Assembly (NCBI RefSeq): GCF_900110265.1
Contig: NZ_FODB01000044.1
Location: forward strand, 1 to 35,463
Source of the DNA: Vreelandella aquamarina
GTDB taxonomy: Bacteria; Pseudomonadota; Gammaproteobacteria; Pseudomonadales; Halomonadaceae
Direction: 5' to 3'
Length of the DNA: 35,463 bases
The translations under genes and the position numbers were made by a program. Under the pieces are notes generated by a model. That model was given only the letters and a program-made list of their open reading frames with translations. It was not told the origin of the DNA and made no database searches. Below are positions 27,330-35,463 of this stretch, piece by piece. The stretch's first letter is position 1. Each line of letters starts with the position of its first letter.

Positions 27330-27359
27330 GGGAGAATCCACCCGTGTTGATATGAAAGA

Positions 27360-27821
27360 TTAAGCGAGGACGATCATTGGTTGATCAAATTCCACCGGCT
27401 CGCCATCTTCCACTAGGATGGCCTCAACCACGCCGTCGCGGTCGGCTTCAATCTGGTTCATCATTTTCATCGCTTCAACGATACACACAGTGTCGCCTTG
27501 CTTCACTGTGTCGCCTACTTCAACGAATGCTTTCGCACCTGGTGCCGGGCTGCGATAGAAGGTGCCTACCATCGGCGAGTTAACTGCTTCACCGCGATAG
27601 CTAGCGCCTTGAGGTTCGGCATCGGCGGGGGTAGTGGCCACCGGCGCTTGAGGAGCAGCAGGCGCGGGCTGCGCGTACTGAGGCATCGGTTGCGGCTGCC
27701 ACGCAGTGCCGTTGGGGTGACGGCTGATACGAACCGATTCTTCACCTTCCTGAATTTCGATTTCACTGATGTTGGACTCTTCCAGCAGCTCAATCAGTTT
27801 TTTAACTTTGCGAATATCCAT
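27360..27821 (-). CDS. accB: AccB, biotin carboxyl carrier protein
   Basis: A 153-residue carrier subunit of acetyl-CoA carboxylase. The N-terminal helix region [16 protein letters not shown] precedes a Pro/Ala-rich flexible linker (about 42-72). The biotinyl domain (about 77-153) has K119 in EAMKMMNQI as the biotin attachment site. The thumb typical of AccB ([14 protein letters not shown]) is present. It is the first gene of accBC, in the common order; in many relatives aroQ lies just upstream, but here an intergenic stretch with a Cys-rich ORF takes its place. Confidence 0.97.
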   Translation of the reverse strand: MDIRKVKKLIELLEESNISEIEIQEGEESVRISRHPNGTAWQPQPMPQYAQPAPAAPQAPVATTPADAEPQGASYRGEAVNSPMVGTFYRSPAPGAKAFVEVGDTVKQGDTVCIVEAMKMMNQIEADRDGVVEAILVEDGEPVEFDQPMIVLA

Positions 27822-27939
27822 TCGTATAGCCCCAAAAGTTGATCAAAGTAACACGTCGTCACAGGAGAGATATGCCTGCTAGGCGCGGCGCTTTTTAAGT
27901 GCAGTAAACCAAATTTAAAAATGAAGAGAACGCAGCACG

Positions 27940-28194
27940 ATGGCGAACGTTAACCCAGACTCAGTGCTAAAAGATGGATTTTTTAGCAAATATGGCTGTG
28001 GAGTTTGCCGAAAAAGTCACCCACTGTCCAGTAGCCGCGGTAATGTGTGTGATATTTGCGACTTAAACAACTGTTTGACGACGATCGCGACACGGCAGCT
28101 TAAAAATGTGTTCAAAGCCGGTTGCACTGTCGCAACCGACCATGAGTTCATCTTTTATCCCTGCTGCCAGCGCTTGAACGAGTCGAGATGCTGA
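27940..28194 (+). CDS. Cys-rich 84-residue orphan ORF, possible zinc-binding protein
   Basis: This ORF lies in the 333-base gap between accB and dsbD and overlaps the dsbD end by 40 bases on the opposite strand. The product has CxxC pairs at C20/C23 and C37/C40, followed by C45, C66 and a C-terminal CC and C, a pattern compatible with a small zinc ribbon. There is only a weak upstream GAAGAGA and no recognised family. The region is AT-richer than its neighbours. It may be a real small gene or a chance frame; I lean slightly toward chance. The rest of the gap holds the accB promoter region, in which I cannot point to clear boxes. Confidence 0.3.
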   Translation: MANVNPDSVLKDGFFSKYGCGVCRKSHPLSSSRGNVCDICDLNNCLTTIATRQLKNVFKAGCTVATDHEFIFYPCCQRLNESRC

Positions 28195-30032
28195 ACGAGG
28201 TCTTGAGCAGTCACTTCGCCCTGAATGCGAGCTTCGCGCACTTCCTTGCCCTGGCTAAAGAGTAGCAGGCTGGGCGGGCCAAAAAGGTTGAAATGATTGA
28301 GCAGTTCGCGACTTTGTGCATTGGTCTCTGTCACATCGACCGCGATTAGTTGAAAATCGTTCAATGCAGCGGCGACTTGAGGATCAGGATAGACCTCTCG
28401 CTCCATCAGTTTGCAGGAGATACACCACTCTGCCGTGAAGTGGGCAAACACGGGCTGCCCCGCTTGAGAGGCTTGCTCCAGCTCAGACTGTAGTGCGCTG
28501 AGACTGTCGACTTCTTCAAAGATTGGAGTGGTAGCGGCTTCCCCTGTACTAGAAGTGGTCACCGATAGCGGTCGTAATGGATTGCTGCCTCCTTGGGCGG
28601 CGCCCAACACGAGTGCTACCCCCCAGGCCAACAGCATTAACCCCGCCGTTTGCCGGGCTTTTGCCCAGCCGTGAGAGGGCGATGTATTCAGTGCGCCAAG
28701 GGTAAGGGCACTGCCGATTGCTAGGGCCGCCCACAGCAGAAGAGAGATTGATGGCGCAATTAAACGCTCAATCATCCAAATCGCTATACCTAATAACAAC
28801 AGCCCGAAAGCAATTTTAACGCCATTCATCCAGCCGCCAGAGCGGGGTAGCAGCGTTGCGCCGAAGGTGCCCACGAGCAATAAAGGGAGCCCCATGCCAA
28901 GTCCAAGCGCAAACAGCACTGCGCCACCCATAAAGGCGTCCCCAGTGGAAGAGATAAATACCAAGGCGCCCGCTAGCGGAGCCGTTACGCAGGGAGACAC
29001 CACTAGCACTGACAGCGCACCCGCCACCGCCAAGCCCAGTGGGCCGCTGCGCTGGGCGCGGGCTTGCCAAGAGTCTACTTTGCTGGCGATTCGCGGTGAC
29101 ATGCGAAGGTCAAAGGCGCCAAACATTGCCAAAGCGAACAGGGTAAACAGAATGGCAAAAGTAATTAAAACGGGGGCGGACTGTAAATGTGCCTGGAGGT
29201 TGAGCCCCGCACCAAATAGCCCCATTAGCACGCCCACCAAGGCATAGGTAATGGCCATGCCGAGTACATAGCTGGCTGACAGGACAAAAGCGCGGGGCTT
29301 GGTGGGGTTCTGGCCAACCACGATGGACGACAGAATAGGAATCATCGGCAGCACACAGGGCGTAAAGGTGAGCCCAATACCCGCGAGGAAAAAGAGCCCT
29401 AAGGCGAGCGGTAGGCTGGTATCACTAATCAGCGCGCTGAATTTGCTATCTTCACTTTGCGGGGCGGAGAAGCCAGCGTTCTCGCCCGATTGAGTCGCTG
29501 CGCTGCTTGGGGCAGGTTCACCCGTGCTTGTTTGATTTGGAGAGCTTTGTTCGCTTTCATCCTGCCAGTTGGCAAACGTGCTGGGCGGTGACGTTTCTGC
29601 GGCTTCAAGGGTGATGCGCTCAGGTGGGTAGCATAACCCCGCATCGGCGCATCCCTGAAAGGTCAGCTCGATACTGATTGGCCCGCTATAAGGGGCGCTC
29701 AGCGGAACATCAAAAACGAGCTGATCGCGAAAAACGTACACATCCCCCATAAATTGATCGGTGGTGAATGAGCCCTGTGGAATGACGGGGTCTTCTAAGT
29801 CGACCGATGCCTGCTGGCTCGTGACGTCAAGCTGGTGGCGGTACAAATAGTAATCGTCGGCAATATCGACCCCGATGCTGAGCGTATCACCATCGTGCCA
29901 AGCGCTGGGCTGGAAGGCTTCCATTACCGGCAGGAAGTCGCTCTGATTGCTTGAGGAGAACCACTGCCCGTGGGCCAATAAAGGTAGCCAGCACAACAAA
30001 AAAAATAGGCTAAAACGTCGCATGAGTAACAC
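28155..30032 (-). CDS. dsbD: DsbD, thiol:disulfide interchange protein
   Basis: A 625-residue inner-membrane reductase that carries electrons from cytoplasmic thioredoxin to periplasmic DsbC/DsbG and cytochrome maturation proteins. After a signal peptide (about 1-22) comes the alpha domain with C128 and C134 (GCADAGLCYPP). An eight-helix beta domain follows with C226 (FTPCVLPM) and C348 (VSPCVTAPL), then the thioredoxin-like gamma domain with EWCISC (C537, C540). All six redox cysteines are intact. A linker rich in Ser, Gln and Glu (about 145-198) is longer than usual. The GTG at 30032 has AAGGAT at ideal spacing; an ATG nine bases in is the alternative. Confidence 0.93.
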   Translation of the reverse strand: MLLMRRFSLFFLLCWLPLLAHGQWFSSSNQSDFLPVMEAFQPSAWHDGDTLSIGVDIADDYYLYRHQLDVTSQQASVDLEDPVIPQGSFTTDQFMGDVYVFRDQLVFDVPLSAPYSGPISIELTFQGCADAGLCYPPERITLEAAETSPPSTFANWQDESEQSSPNQTSTGEPAPSSAATQSGENAGFSAPQSEDSKFSALISDTSLPLALGLFFLAGIGLTFTPCVLPMIPILSSIVVGQNPTKPRAFVLSASYVLGMAITYALVGVLMGLFGAGLNLQAHLQSAPVLITFAILFTLFALAMFGAFDLRMSPRIASKVDSWQARAQRSGPLGLAVAGALSVLVVSPCVTAPLAGALVFISSTGDAFMGGAVLFALGLGMGLPLLLVGTFGATLLPRSGGWMNGVKIAFGLLLLGIAIWMIERLIAPSISLLLWAALAIGSALTLGALNTSPSHGWAKARQTAGLMLLAWGVALVLGAAQGGSNPLRPLSVTTSSTGEAATTPIFEEVDSLSALQSELEQASQAGQPVFAHFTAEWCISCKLMEREVYPDPQVAAALNDFQLIAVDVTETNAQSRELLNHFNLFGPPSLLLFSQGKEVREARIQGEVTAQDLVQHLDSFKRWQQG

Positions 30033-30152
30033 GGAGTATCCTTACGCTTTGGTAACAGGTTGGGTGCAAAGGGGCAGGATAGCGCACCTGTTGAGATTAG
30101 CGCATTTACTGCGGTGACGTGACGCGGTGCTTCATGCTCCGTTAATGTAAAC

Positions 30153-30185
30153 GCAAAAGGCCGCCTCTCTAAAGGCGGCCTTTGC
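30153..30185 (-). terminator. Intrinsic terminator of ppa
   Basis: AAAGGCCGCC (30156-30165) pairs with GGCGGCCTTT (30174-30183), loop of eight. It lies 20 bases past the ppa stop and is followed by a short T run on the minus strand. Confidence 0.85.
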
Positions 30186-30205
30186 AATCAGTGTCGTGAC
30201 GCTAA

Positions 30206-30736
30206 TTACGCTTTTTTGTAAGCTGCGGCCGACTTTTCAATGGCCTTGCGAGCGGCTTCAACGCCTTCCCAAGACTCAACTTTGACCCACTTGCCTTTTT
30301 CGAGGTCTTTGTAGTTCTCGAAGAAGTGAGCAATTTGCTGGCGCAGCAGTTCGGGGAGGTCAGTCACTTCCTGCACGTCATCATACAACGTTGAGAGTTT
30401 CGGGTGCGGCACGCATACCAGCTTGGCGTCTTCGCCGGCTTCGTCGGTCATGTTCAGAATGCCCACCGGACGCGCGCGAATGATGCTGCCAGGCGCTACC
30501 GGATGAGGGGTCACTACCAGCGCGTCTAGCGGGTCACCGTCGTCGGCCAGCGTGTGCGGGATAAAGCCGTAGTTGGCCGGGTAGAACATGGGCGTGGCCA
30601 TGAAACGGTCAACGAGGAGGGCACCCATATCTTTGTCGATTTCATACTTAATCGGCGCGTGGTTAGCAGGAATTTCGATCGCCACGTAGATATCGTTGGG
30701 CAGATCCTTTCCAGCGGGGATGTTATCAAAGTTCAT
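30206..30736 (-). CDS. ppa: Inorganic pyrophosphatase (family I)
   Basis: A 176-residue soluble Mg-dependent enzyme hydrolysing PPi to two phosphates, pulling biosynthetic reactions forward. The metal-binding signature [10 protein letters not shown] (D66, D68, D71) and the [11 protein letters not shown] segment are intact; length is standard for bacterial family I (E. coli 176). AAGGA precedes the ATG. It has its own promoter (30819-30848) and terminator. Its nearest neighbours on the other side are a degraded kinase fusion and a PPi-dependent phosphofructokinase, which also consumes or forms PPi. Confidence 0.97.
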   Translation of the reverse strand: MNFDNIPAGKDLPNDIYVAIEIPANHAPIKYEIDKDMGALLVDRFMATPMFYPANYGFIPHTLADDGDPLDALVVTPHPVAPGSIIRARPVGILNMTDEAGEDAKLVCVPHPKLSTLYDDVQEVTDLPELLRQQIAHFFENYKDLEKGKWVKVESWEGVEAARKAIEKSAAAYKKA

Positions 30737-31086
30737 CGTTGGTTCCTTGGCTTGGCTTTTCTTACCTATTGCAGAGCGCAGTAGCTAAGCAGTTGATGCA
30801 TTGCATTAATGGTGAAGAATTATACGAACATGGTCGATAGATTACCAATGCGACATAGGTGTTTAGCGGCGTGGATGTTGAAGTTCATTGCGATTTAAGG
30901 GGATGTCTCATATTAGTCGGCTTGATGCACTTCCAGGCAGTCACGCGCCATGAGTAGGGTTTTTGTACCGTTCGCGACGTTTGGTGGGCATCGTTTCACT
31001 GTGCCAGCGTGTATGATAGCCCTGTGTGGTTGTGATGTTAGTGAAATGGTAGTTGCGATGGTGAGCCGTAAGCCTAGGAGGATGAG
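30737..31086. other. 350-bp divergent intergenic region ppa / kinase-like gene
   Basis: The left part holds the ppa promoter (30819-30848). The right part leads into the kinase-like gene, where TATGAT at about 31013 could be a -10 box without a convincing -35, and AGGAGG lies just before the TTG start. A 60-codon minus-strand frame at 30913-31095 overlaps the next gene, has no ribosome binding site and looks spurious. Nothing else stands out. Confidence 0.45.
30819..30848 (-). promoter_or_regulatory. Sigma-70 promoter of ppa
   Basis: On the minus strand TTGGTA (30848-30843) and a perfect TATAAT (30824-30819) are 18 bases apart. This leaves a leader of roughly 75 bases before the ppa ATG. Confidence 0.65.
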
Positions 31087-32802
31087 TTGGCGCACGCCCA
31101 GTTGCTAATTAGTTATGGTCAAGCGTTTGTTGCCCCGGAGCGGCGGCAGCACCGCAGCTCAATGTCGGTGCGCCTGCCGGAAGCACCGCTGTTAAAAGTG
31201 AAGGGCGGCTGTGCGGTGATTAGTGACTCGATTTCCCGCAATACCATGGCCAAGCAGGCGGGAGATTTGAGCGTGCGCGGGTTTCTTGCGGATTACTACT
31301 CGACGCCTGAACACTGGGATACCAAAACCTCGGCTACCCGTGTGCTGCGTGCTCTTAATAGTTGGTGCTACAGCCAGAGCCAGCATGTTAAAGAGGGTGG
31401 CTTTGTTTCCTCACTCTCCGCGATGGTGTTTTTGGGCCGCGAAGGGCATCTGTTCCATATGGGCGATACGCTGGTATTTCGCTTACGTGGTGCCGAGTTT
31501 GAGCAGCTCACTCGTGACCATGTGACCGACGTAGGCGGCTATCGTTATCCCTCCCGCGCTTTGGGGATGGATGGCAGCGTCGACATCGACTACACCCATC
31601 TAGCGCTTAAACAGGGCGACCTGTTCGTATTCACTACCCAGGCGGTGCGCGGCACGCTGATGCCGTCGGACTACGTGCGGCTTATTCGCCAAGACGCCAG
31701 CGATTTGGATGCCGCCTGCGAGCGTTTGGCCAGTGAGGCAAAACAGCGCGCTCAGGAGCGCGGTTACGGCGGTGATCAGTTCTGCTTCCAACTATTGCGC
31801 ATTGATGAGCTACCCGAAGAAGAAACCGACCATCCTGGCATGCTCTACGGTGATCTGCCAATCCCCCCTGAATTAGCTCCTGGCGAGCGCCTTGATGGGT
31901 TAGAGGTTCAGGCCGTGCTGTCACGAAACGCCCAATCTCGCGTTTACCGAGTCCGTGATGTGCATAGCGATCGCGTGATGGTGATGAAAGCGCCCAGCCC
32001 GGAACTTTCGCTGCGTAACGCCTATTTAGAGCATTTTTTGCTGCAGCAGTGGGTGGTAGAGCGGGTGAATTCACCCTTTGTAGTGAAAGTCATGGAGCCC
32101 TCGCGCCCACGTCGCTATCTCTACTACCTCATGCAGAACGTGGAAGGTGAGACCTTGCGCCAGTGGGCGGAGCGCCACCCGCAAGCAAGCCTTGTTCAGC
32201 GCTTGGACATTGCCAATCAGTTGGGCAAAGCGGTTCAAGCACTACATCACCGCGATATTATCCATCAGCAGGTTACGCCAGATAACGTGCTGATTGATCA
32301 GCATGGAAAGGTAGTGCTGGCGGATTTTAGCGCCTGCCACATGCGTGAAGTGGATGGACATCGTCACTCAGGCGAACTGCTTCGCCAAATCGGCTTTAAT
32401 GAACACACGGCTCCAGAGTACGCCCTGGGCGACAGTGTGGGGCGACGCAGCGATCAGTACTCGCTGGCATCCACGGTTTATTGGCTGTTAACCGGAGAAC
32501 TGCCCTATACCTTGACGCCGAATAAGCTGCGCTGCCATACCGATTTAGAAGAGCTCAGCTACCGTAGCGCTCGTACCACCAACCCGGAGATTACCCCCGC
32601 GTTGGATGAAGCGCTGCGTCGAGCGCTGGACCCACAGCGGCCGTTGCGCTTTAGGCGCATGTCGGAGTTTCTTCACGCGCTACGTATCCCGTTAGGACGG
32701 ATGCCTCAGCGAGAAGAGCCGCGTACGGAGTCTCGGCGCTTTTGGCAAGGCGTGGCGGGCATTTTGCTTTTGCTATTGGTGCTTTCCTGGCTGCTGCGTT
32801 AG
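31087..32802 (+). CDS. PP2C-like / Ser-Thr kinase-like fusion with degraded active sites and C-terminal membrane anchor
   Basis: A 571-residue protein with an N-terminal PP2C-like domain (about 1-240), a Ser/Thr kinase-like domain (about 270-535) and a terminal helix (553-570, GVAGILLLLLVLSWLL). In the PP2C part GD survives at 126-127, but the usual early Asp motif reads SDSISR and the SDG motif reads TTQAV, so metal binding is doubtful. In the kinase part K301 and the DFG Asp (DFS, 413-415) remain. The catalytic HRDxKPxN has become HQQVTPDN (393-400), and the Gly-rich loop is SRNAQS. It is probably a membrane-tethered pseudoenzyme or scaffold. TTG start with AGGAGG five bases upstream. Related fusions occur in Pseudomonas; their function is mostly unknown. 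Confidence 0.75.
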   Translation: MAHAQLLISYGQAFVAPERRQHRSSMSVRLPEAPLLKVKGGCAVISDSISRNTMAKQAGDLSVRGFLADYYSTPEHWDTKTSATRVLRALNSWCYSQSQHVKEGGFVSSLSAMVFLGREGHLFHMGDTLVFRLRGAEFEQLTRDHVTDVGGYRYPSRALGMDGSVDIDYTHLALKQGDLFVFTTQAVRGTLMPSDYVRLIRQDASDLDAACERLASEAKQRAQERGYGGDQFCFQLLRIDELPEEETDHPGMLYGDLPIPPELAPGERLDGLEVQAVLSRNAQSRVYRVRDVHSDRVMVMKAPSPELSLRNAYLEHFLLQQWVVERVNSPFVVKVMEPSRPRRYLYYLMQNVEGETLRQWAERHPQASLVQRLDIANQLGKAVQALHHRDIIHQQVTPDNVLIDQHGKVVLADFSACHMREVDGHRHSGELLRQIGFNEHTAPEYALGDSVGRRSDQYSLASTVYWLLTGELPYTLTPNKLRCHTDLEELSYRSARTTNPEITPALDEALRRALDPQRPLRFRRMSEFLHALRIPLGRMPQREEPRTESRRFWQGVAGILLLLLVLSWLLR

Positions 32803-32846
32803 GAATGCGTCCAGTAGTCCACTCTATTCAGGACGGGACAATCAAT

Positions 32847-32883
32847 TAAGAAGGGGCGATGACTGGTCATCGCCCCTTCTTCT
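32847..32883. terminator. Bidirectional intrinsic terminator
   Basis: A 15-pair stem, AGAAGGGGCGATGAC (32849-32863) with its exact complement (32866-32880), and a minimal loop separate the convergent kinase-like and pfp genes. Short T-rich runs on each side suit both directions. Confidence 0.85.
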
Positions 32884-32910
32884 AGGCCAGCGTTTCAGCC
32901 AGCCGAGAAG

Positions 32911-34170
32911 TTACAGTGTGAATTTAGGCAGCTTCTGCTCCACTTTCGCCAGCTTGAGCTTGGCGACTTTAGGCAGGCCATTCTCGAACGGAGGGAAGTC
33001 TTCGCCTTGGATCAGCGGCGAGAGGTAGTCTCGGCATGCTTGAGTAATGCCAAAGCCGTTCTCGCTGATGAAATCGCGAGGCATGAATTTCTCTTGGTTA
33101 GCAATTTGCGACAGCGGCGCAGAAATCACATCCCACTGGTAGGGGGGTTGTGAAATACGGCGGATCGCCGGCATCATGGAGTTCTTACCTGCCAGTGCCA
33201 GCGTCACCGCTTCACGGCCTACTGCGTATGCTTGCTCAACGTCGGTTTTTGATGCTAAGTGGCGAGCCGCACGCTGTAGGTAGTCGGCCACGGCCCAGTG
33301 GTATTTGTAGCCTAAGTCTTGCTTGATCATACCGGCCAGAGTGGGCGCAACGCCGCCTAGCTGGCGGTGACCGAAAGCATCGGTGTTACCCGCATCTGCC
33401 AGGAAGGTGCCGTCTTCGTAGCGCGCGCCTTCGGATACGACGATCACGCAGTAGCCGTACTTCTTAACGCTCTCATCCACTCGTGCCATGACCGCTTTAC
33501 GGTTAAAGGACACTTCCGGAAAGATAATCAGGTGTGGCGGCTCGCCTTCACCTTCGCCTGCCAGTCCGCCTGCGGCGGCAATCCAGCCCGCATGGCGGCC
33601 CATCACTTCCAGCACGAACACTTTGGTGGACGTGGCGCACATGGAGGCGATATCCAGCGATGCTTCACGGGTAGACGTGGCAATGTACTTTGCGACGCTG
33701 CCAAAACCGGGGCTGTTGTCGGTAATGGGCAGGTCATTGTCGACGGTTTTAGGAACATGAATCGCGGTCAGCGGGTAACCAAGCTTTTCTGAAAGCTGTG
33801 AGACCTTTAGGCAGGTGTCGGCGCTGTCACCGCCACCGTTGTAGAAAAAATAGCGGATATCGTGCGCTTTGAAGACTTCGATCAGGCGCTCGTACTGGGC
33901 GCGGTGGGTATCAATATCCTTCAACTTGTAGCGGCACGAACCGAACGCACCGCCAGGCGTATGACGAAGTGCCGCAATGGCATCATCACTCTCTTGGGTG
34001 ACATCGATCAGGTCTTCCGTCAGCGCACCAATAATGCCGTTATGGCCGGCATACACCTTGCCGATTTGGTCGGGGGCTTGCCGGCAAGCTTCGATAACGC
34101 CGCAGGCGCTGGCATTTATGACGGCGGTAACGCCACCGGACTGGGCGTAAAAGGCATTATGCTGGGCCAT
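32911..34170 (-). CDS. pfp: Pyrophosphate-dependent 6-phosphofructokinase
   Basis: A 419-residue enzyme interconverting fructose 6-phosphate and fructose 1,6-bisphosphate with PPi, a reversible step of glycolysis/gluconeogenesis. Phosphate-donor region GGGDS is at 112-116. PKTVDNDL at 140-147 carries the Lys found in PPi-PFKs where ATP enzymes have Gly. MGRHAGW (190-196) binds the sugar phosphate. The length suits the bacterial PPi-dependent group. Donor specificity is inferred from motifs. It ends at a shared terminator with the kinase-like gene; ppa lies just beyond. Confidence 0.88.
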   Translation of the reverse strand: MAQHNAFYAQSGGVTAVINASACGVIEACRQAPDQIGKVYAGHNGIIGALTEDLIDVTQESDDAIAALRHTPGGAFGSCRYKLKDIDTHRAQYERLIEVFKAHDIRYFFYNGGGDSADTCLKVSQLSEKLGYPLTAIHVPKTVDNDLPITDNSPGFGSVAKYIATSTREASLDIASMCATSTKVFVLEVMGRHAGWIAAAGGLAGEGEGEPPHLIIFPEVSFNRKAVMARVDESVKKYGYCVIVVSEGARYEDGTFLADAGNTDAFGHRQLGGVAPTLAGMIKQDLGYKYHWAVADYLQRAARHLASKTDVEQAYAVGREAVTLALAGKNSMMPAIRRISQPPYQWDVISAPLSQIANQEKFMPRDFISENGFGITQACRDYLSPLIQGEDFPPFENGLPKVAKLKLAKVEQKLPKFTL

Positions 34171-34341
34171 GGAAACGTCTCATCTCCTGAAAACGGGTGG
34201 TTTCATCGTCATTGACGGCAAGCGTTCGCTCCCTTGCTTGCCGATGCTTCACAGGCGCACTGAAAGTCGCCCTGTGAACCAAGCGCTCTTAATTGACGCA
34301 AAGTTTAGCGTAAAGCTATTTCTGCTGCATTACATGCTGTT

Positions 34342-34366
34342 TCAAACCCGCCGCTGCGGGGATTTT
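34342..34366 (-). terminator. Possible terminator after rnt
   Basis: CCCGC (34347-34351) pairs with GCGGG (34356-34360) around CGCT, 23 bases past the rnt stop. On the minus strand it is followed by TTTGAAAC, a weak U-tract. Confidence 0.4.
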
Positions 34367-34382
34367 TAGCTGCCTGTGCGGA

Positions 34383-35054
34383 TTACTCATCGCTACCGTC
34401 CAGCGCTTGTTCACGCTGGGCTAGTCGCCAGCCGCCCAAATCTTTATAGCGGTTAACCATTGCGCAAAACAGCTCAGCCGTGCGCTCGGTATCGTAACGC
34501 GCGGAGTGGGCTGCTTTGTTATCAAACTCAATGCCTGCCGCACGGCACGCTCTGGCCAGCACAGTTTGACCATACACAAACCCTGCGAGCGTCGCCGTAT
34601 CAAAGCTTGAGAAGGGGTGAAACGGATTGCGTTTGATGTTGCAGCGGTTGGCCGCGGCATTCAGAAAGCCGTGGTCGAAGGCGGCATTGTGGCCGACGAG
34701 AATCGCTCGTGAGCAGCCGTGGGCTTTCAACGATTTGCGAATGGGCCGAAAGATCTCACCCAGTGCCTCAGACTCACTGAGTGCCACTTGGCGACGCAGC
34801 GGGTCATCCAGATTGATCCCTGTGAAGTCTAAAGCCGACTGCTCCACGTTGGCCCCCTCAAAGGGGTGGATGTGGTACGCATAGGTCGCGTCAGGCAGTA
34901 AATTACCGTCCGGGTCCATGGTGAGGGTGACAGCTGCAATTTCCAATACGGCGTCCGTTTGGGCATTAAACCCACCCGTCTCCAAATCAATGACAACCGG
35001 TAAATAACTGCGAAAACGCTGGGCCATCAATTCGCGGGCAATTGCCTCGCTCAT
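34383..35054 (-). CDS. rnt: Ribonuclease T
   Basis: A 223-residue DEDDh exonuclease that trims the 3' ends of tRNA, 5S and 23S rRNA and removes the terminal A of tRNA CCA. Catalytic residues are visible: D23 and E25 ([10 protein letters not shown]), D127 ([11 protein letters not shown]), H183 and D188 ([14 protein letters not shown]). Length and order match E. coli RNase T (215). The ATG at 35054 has GGAG a few bases upstream. It stands between pfp and an insertion sequence whose end lies about 75 bases upstream, so its promoter region may have been altered by the insertion. Confidence 0.94.
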   Translation of the reverse strand: MSEAIARELMAQRFRSYLPVVIDLETGGFNAQTDAVLEIAAVTLTMDPDGNLLPDATYAYHIHPFEGANVEQSALDFTGINLDDPLRRQVALSESEALGEIFRPIRKSLKAHGCSRAILVGHNAAFDHGFLNAAANRCNIKRNPFHPFSSFDTATLAGFVYGQTVLARACRAAGIEFDNKAAHSARYDTERTAELFCAMVNRYKDLGGWRLAQREQALDGSDE

Positions 35055-35130
35055 GCAGCTCTCCTTAGTAAAGCGAGTAGTCGGTCAGAATCAGCGGCGA
35101 GTGTTTGCCGCTATGGTTGGGTGATTCTAG

Positions 35131-35463
35131 CCCGGATTTCTCATAGTGCTCCAACAACCTTCGCAGACCAAGCCTGGTAGTGCCAGATCCGAGTGGTCAT
35201 GGTCGAAGTTGGCGATTATTTAGCCAGTTTCCGGCATTCAGGCACAACTCCCCCTTTCCCCCATTGGTATCGGGCCGGGGGAGCCCGATTATCTACTGGG
35301 GCACCAAGCGCTGAACCAGTGCTGAGAGATCGTTCTTGTGTGGATAGCTATCACTCATCAACACCCGTATTCGGCGGGTGTTGCGGATGATGACTGCGCC
35401 AACCTTGATCAGCTTCAAGCGCAAGGTGCCGGCACTCATACGTTCGAAGGGCGTGTTTTTCAG
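35131..35463 (-). mobile_element. IS1380-family insertion sequence, one end
   Basis: The transposase C-terminus below shows the family. The outward sequence CCCGGATTTCTCA at 35131-35143 is a likely terminal inverted repeat, as I recall similar ends in this family. The element continues past the right edge, so the other end and the short target duplication cannot be seen. About 150 bases separate the putative repeat from the transposase stop, somewhat long but within family practice. Confidence 0.6.
35293..35463 (-). CDS. IS1380-family transposase, C-terminal part
   Basis: The last 56 codons of a DDE transposase enter from the right edge and stop with TAG at 35293. The segment TLRLKLIKVGAVIIRNTRRI and the following RVLMSDSYPHKNDLS match the C-terminal end of IS1380 transposases as I know them. 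The catalytic residues lie outside the window, so intactness cannot be judged. Confidence 0.7.
   Translation of the reverse strand: MKNTPFERMSAGTLRLKLIKVGAVIIRNTRRIRVLMSDSYPHKNDLSALVQRLVPQ

Noticed and set aside
28028..28044. Seventeen bases matching the conserved 530-loop region of 16S rRNA at all but one position.
   Set aside because: The match ends at once on both sides and no other rRNA sequence is nearby. It is a chance similarity within the orphan ORF, though it could attract universal 16S primers.
30913..31095. A 60-codon minus-strand frame overlapping the kinase-like gene start.
   Set aside because: No ribosome binding site, and it overlaps a gene whose own start has a strong AGGAGG.

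Overview
The window looks like chromosomal DNA of a gammaproteobacterium, most likely a member of the Halomonadaceae (Halomonas or a close relative). Evidence: an E. coli-like MntR, the fxsA-groES-groEL neighbourhood with a sigma-32 promoter, the accB-accC-prmA-dusB-fis-purH series seen in pseudomonads and relatives, PPi-dependent phosphofructokinase beside soluble pyrophosphatase, and many cation and solute carriers. The genus is inferred from memory of gene content, not from a search.

Layout. 1-660: an unrecognised ORF tail and a non-coding stretch. 663-3989: mntR, divergent from a three-gene ABC importer (mntABC), with a likely MntR box between them. 3982-6327: a tightly overlapped minus-strand operon of two DUF1538 membrane proteins, a PII-like protein and a CBS-domain protein. 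This is the best candidate here for an undescribed system, namely a nucleotide-sensing transporter. 6427-10768: an MFS carrier with a coupled 42-residue membrane ORF, a GntP-family carrier and a divergent NhaC-like antiporter. A perfect 20-bp palindrome lies in front of the MFS gene.

10858-14449: trmJ, then groEL, groES and fxsA. A near-consensus sigma-32 promoter drives groES, and its leader carries a row of triloop hairpins. 14649-19309: an SDR oxidoreductase, a probable outer-membrane barrel protein, tRNA-Leu(UAG), comF, srkA and a small secreted protein. 19653-21778: folE and a succinate-semialdehyde dehydrogenase. 21852-27821: the housekeeping minus-strand run accB, accC, prmA, dusB, fis, purH, interrupted by hairpins after accC and after fis.

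27940-35054: a Cys-rich orphan ORF, dsbD, ppa, a PP2C-kinase fusion whose two catalytic centres both look degraded and which ends in a membrane anchor, pfp, and rnt. The right edge enters an IS1380-family insertion sequence. ppa and pfp flank the pseudoenzyme, so both soluble pyrophosphate enzymes of the window sit together.

Most genes are intact core functions. The points most worth study are the DUF1538/PII/CBS operon, the pseudokinase-pseudophosphatase fusion, the groES leader, the coupled 42-residue ORF and the unassigned palindrome.
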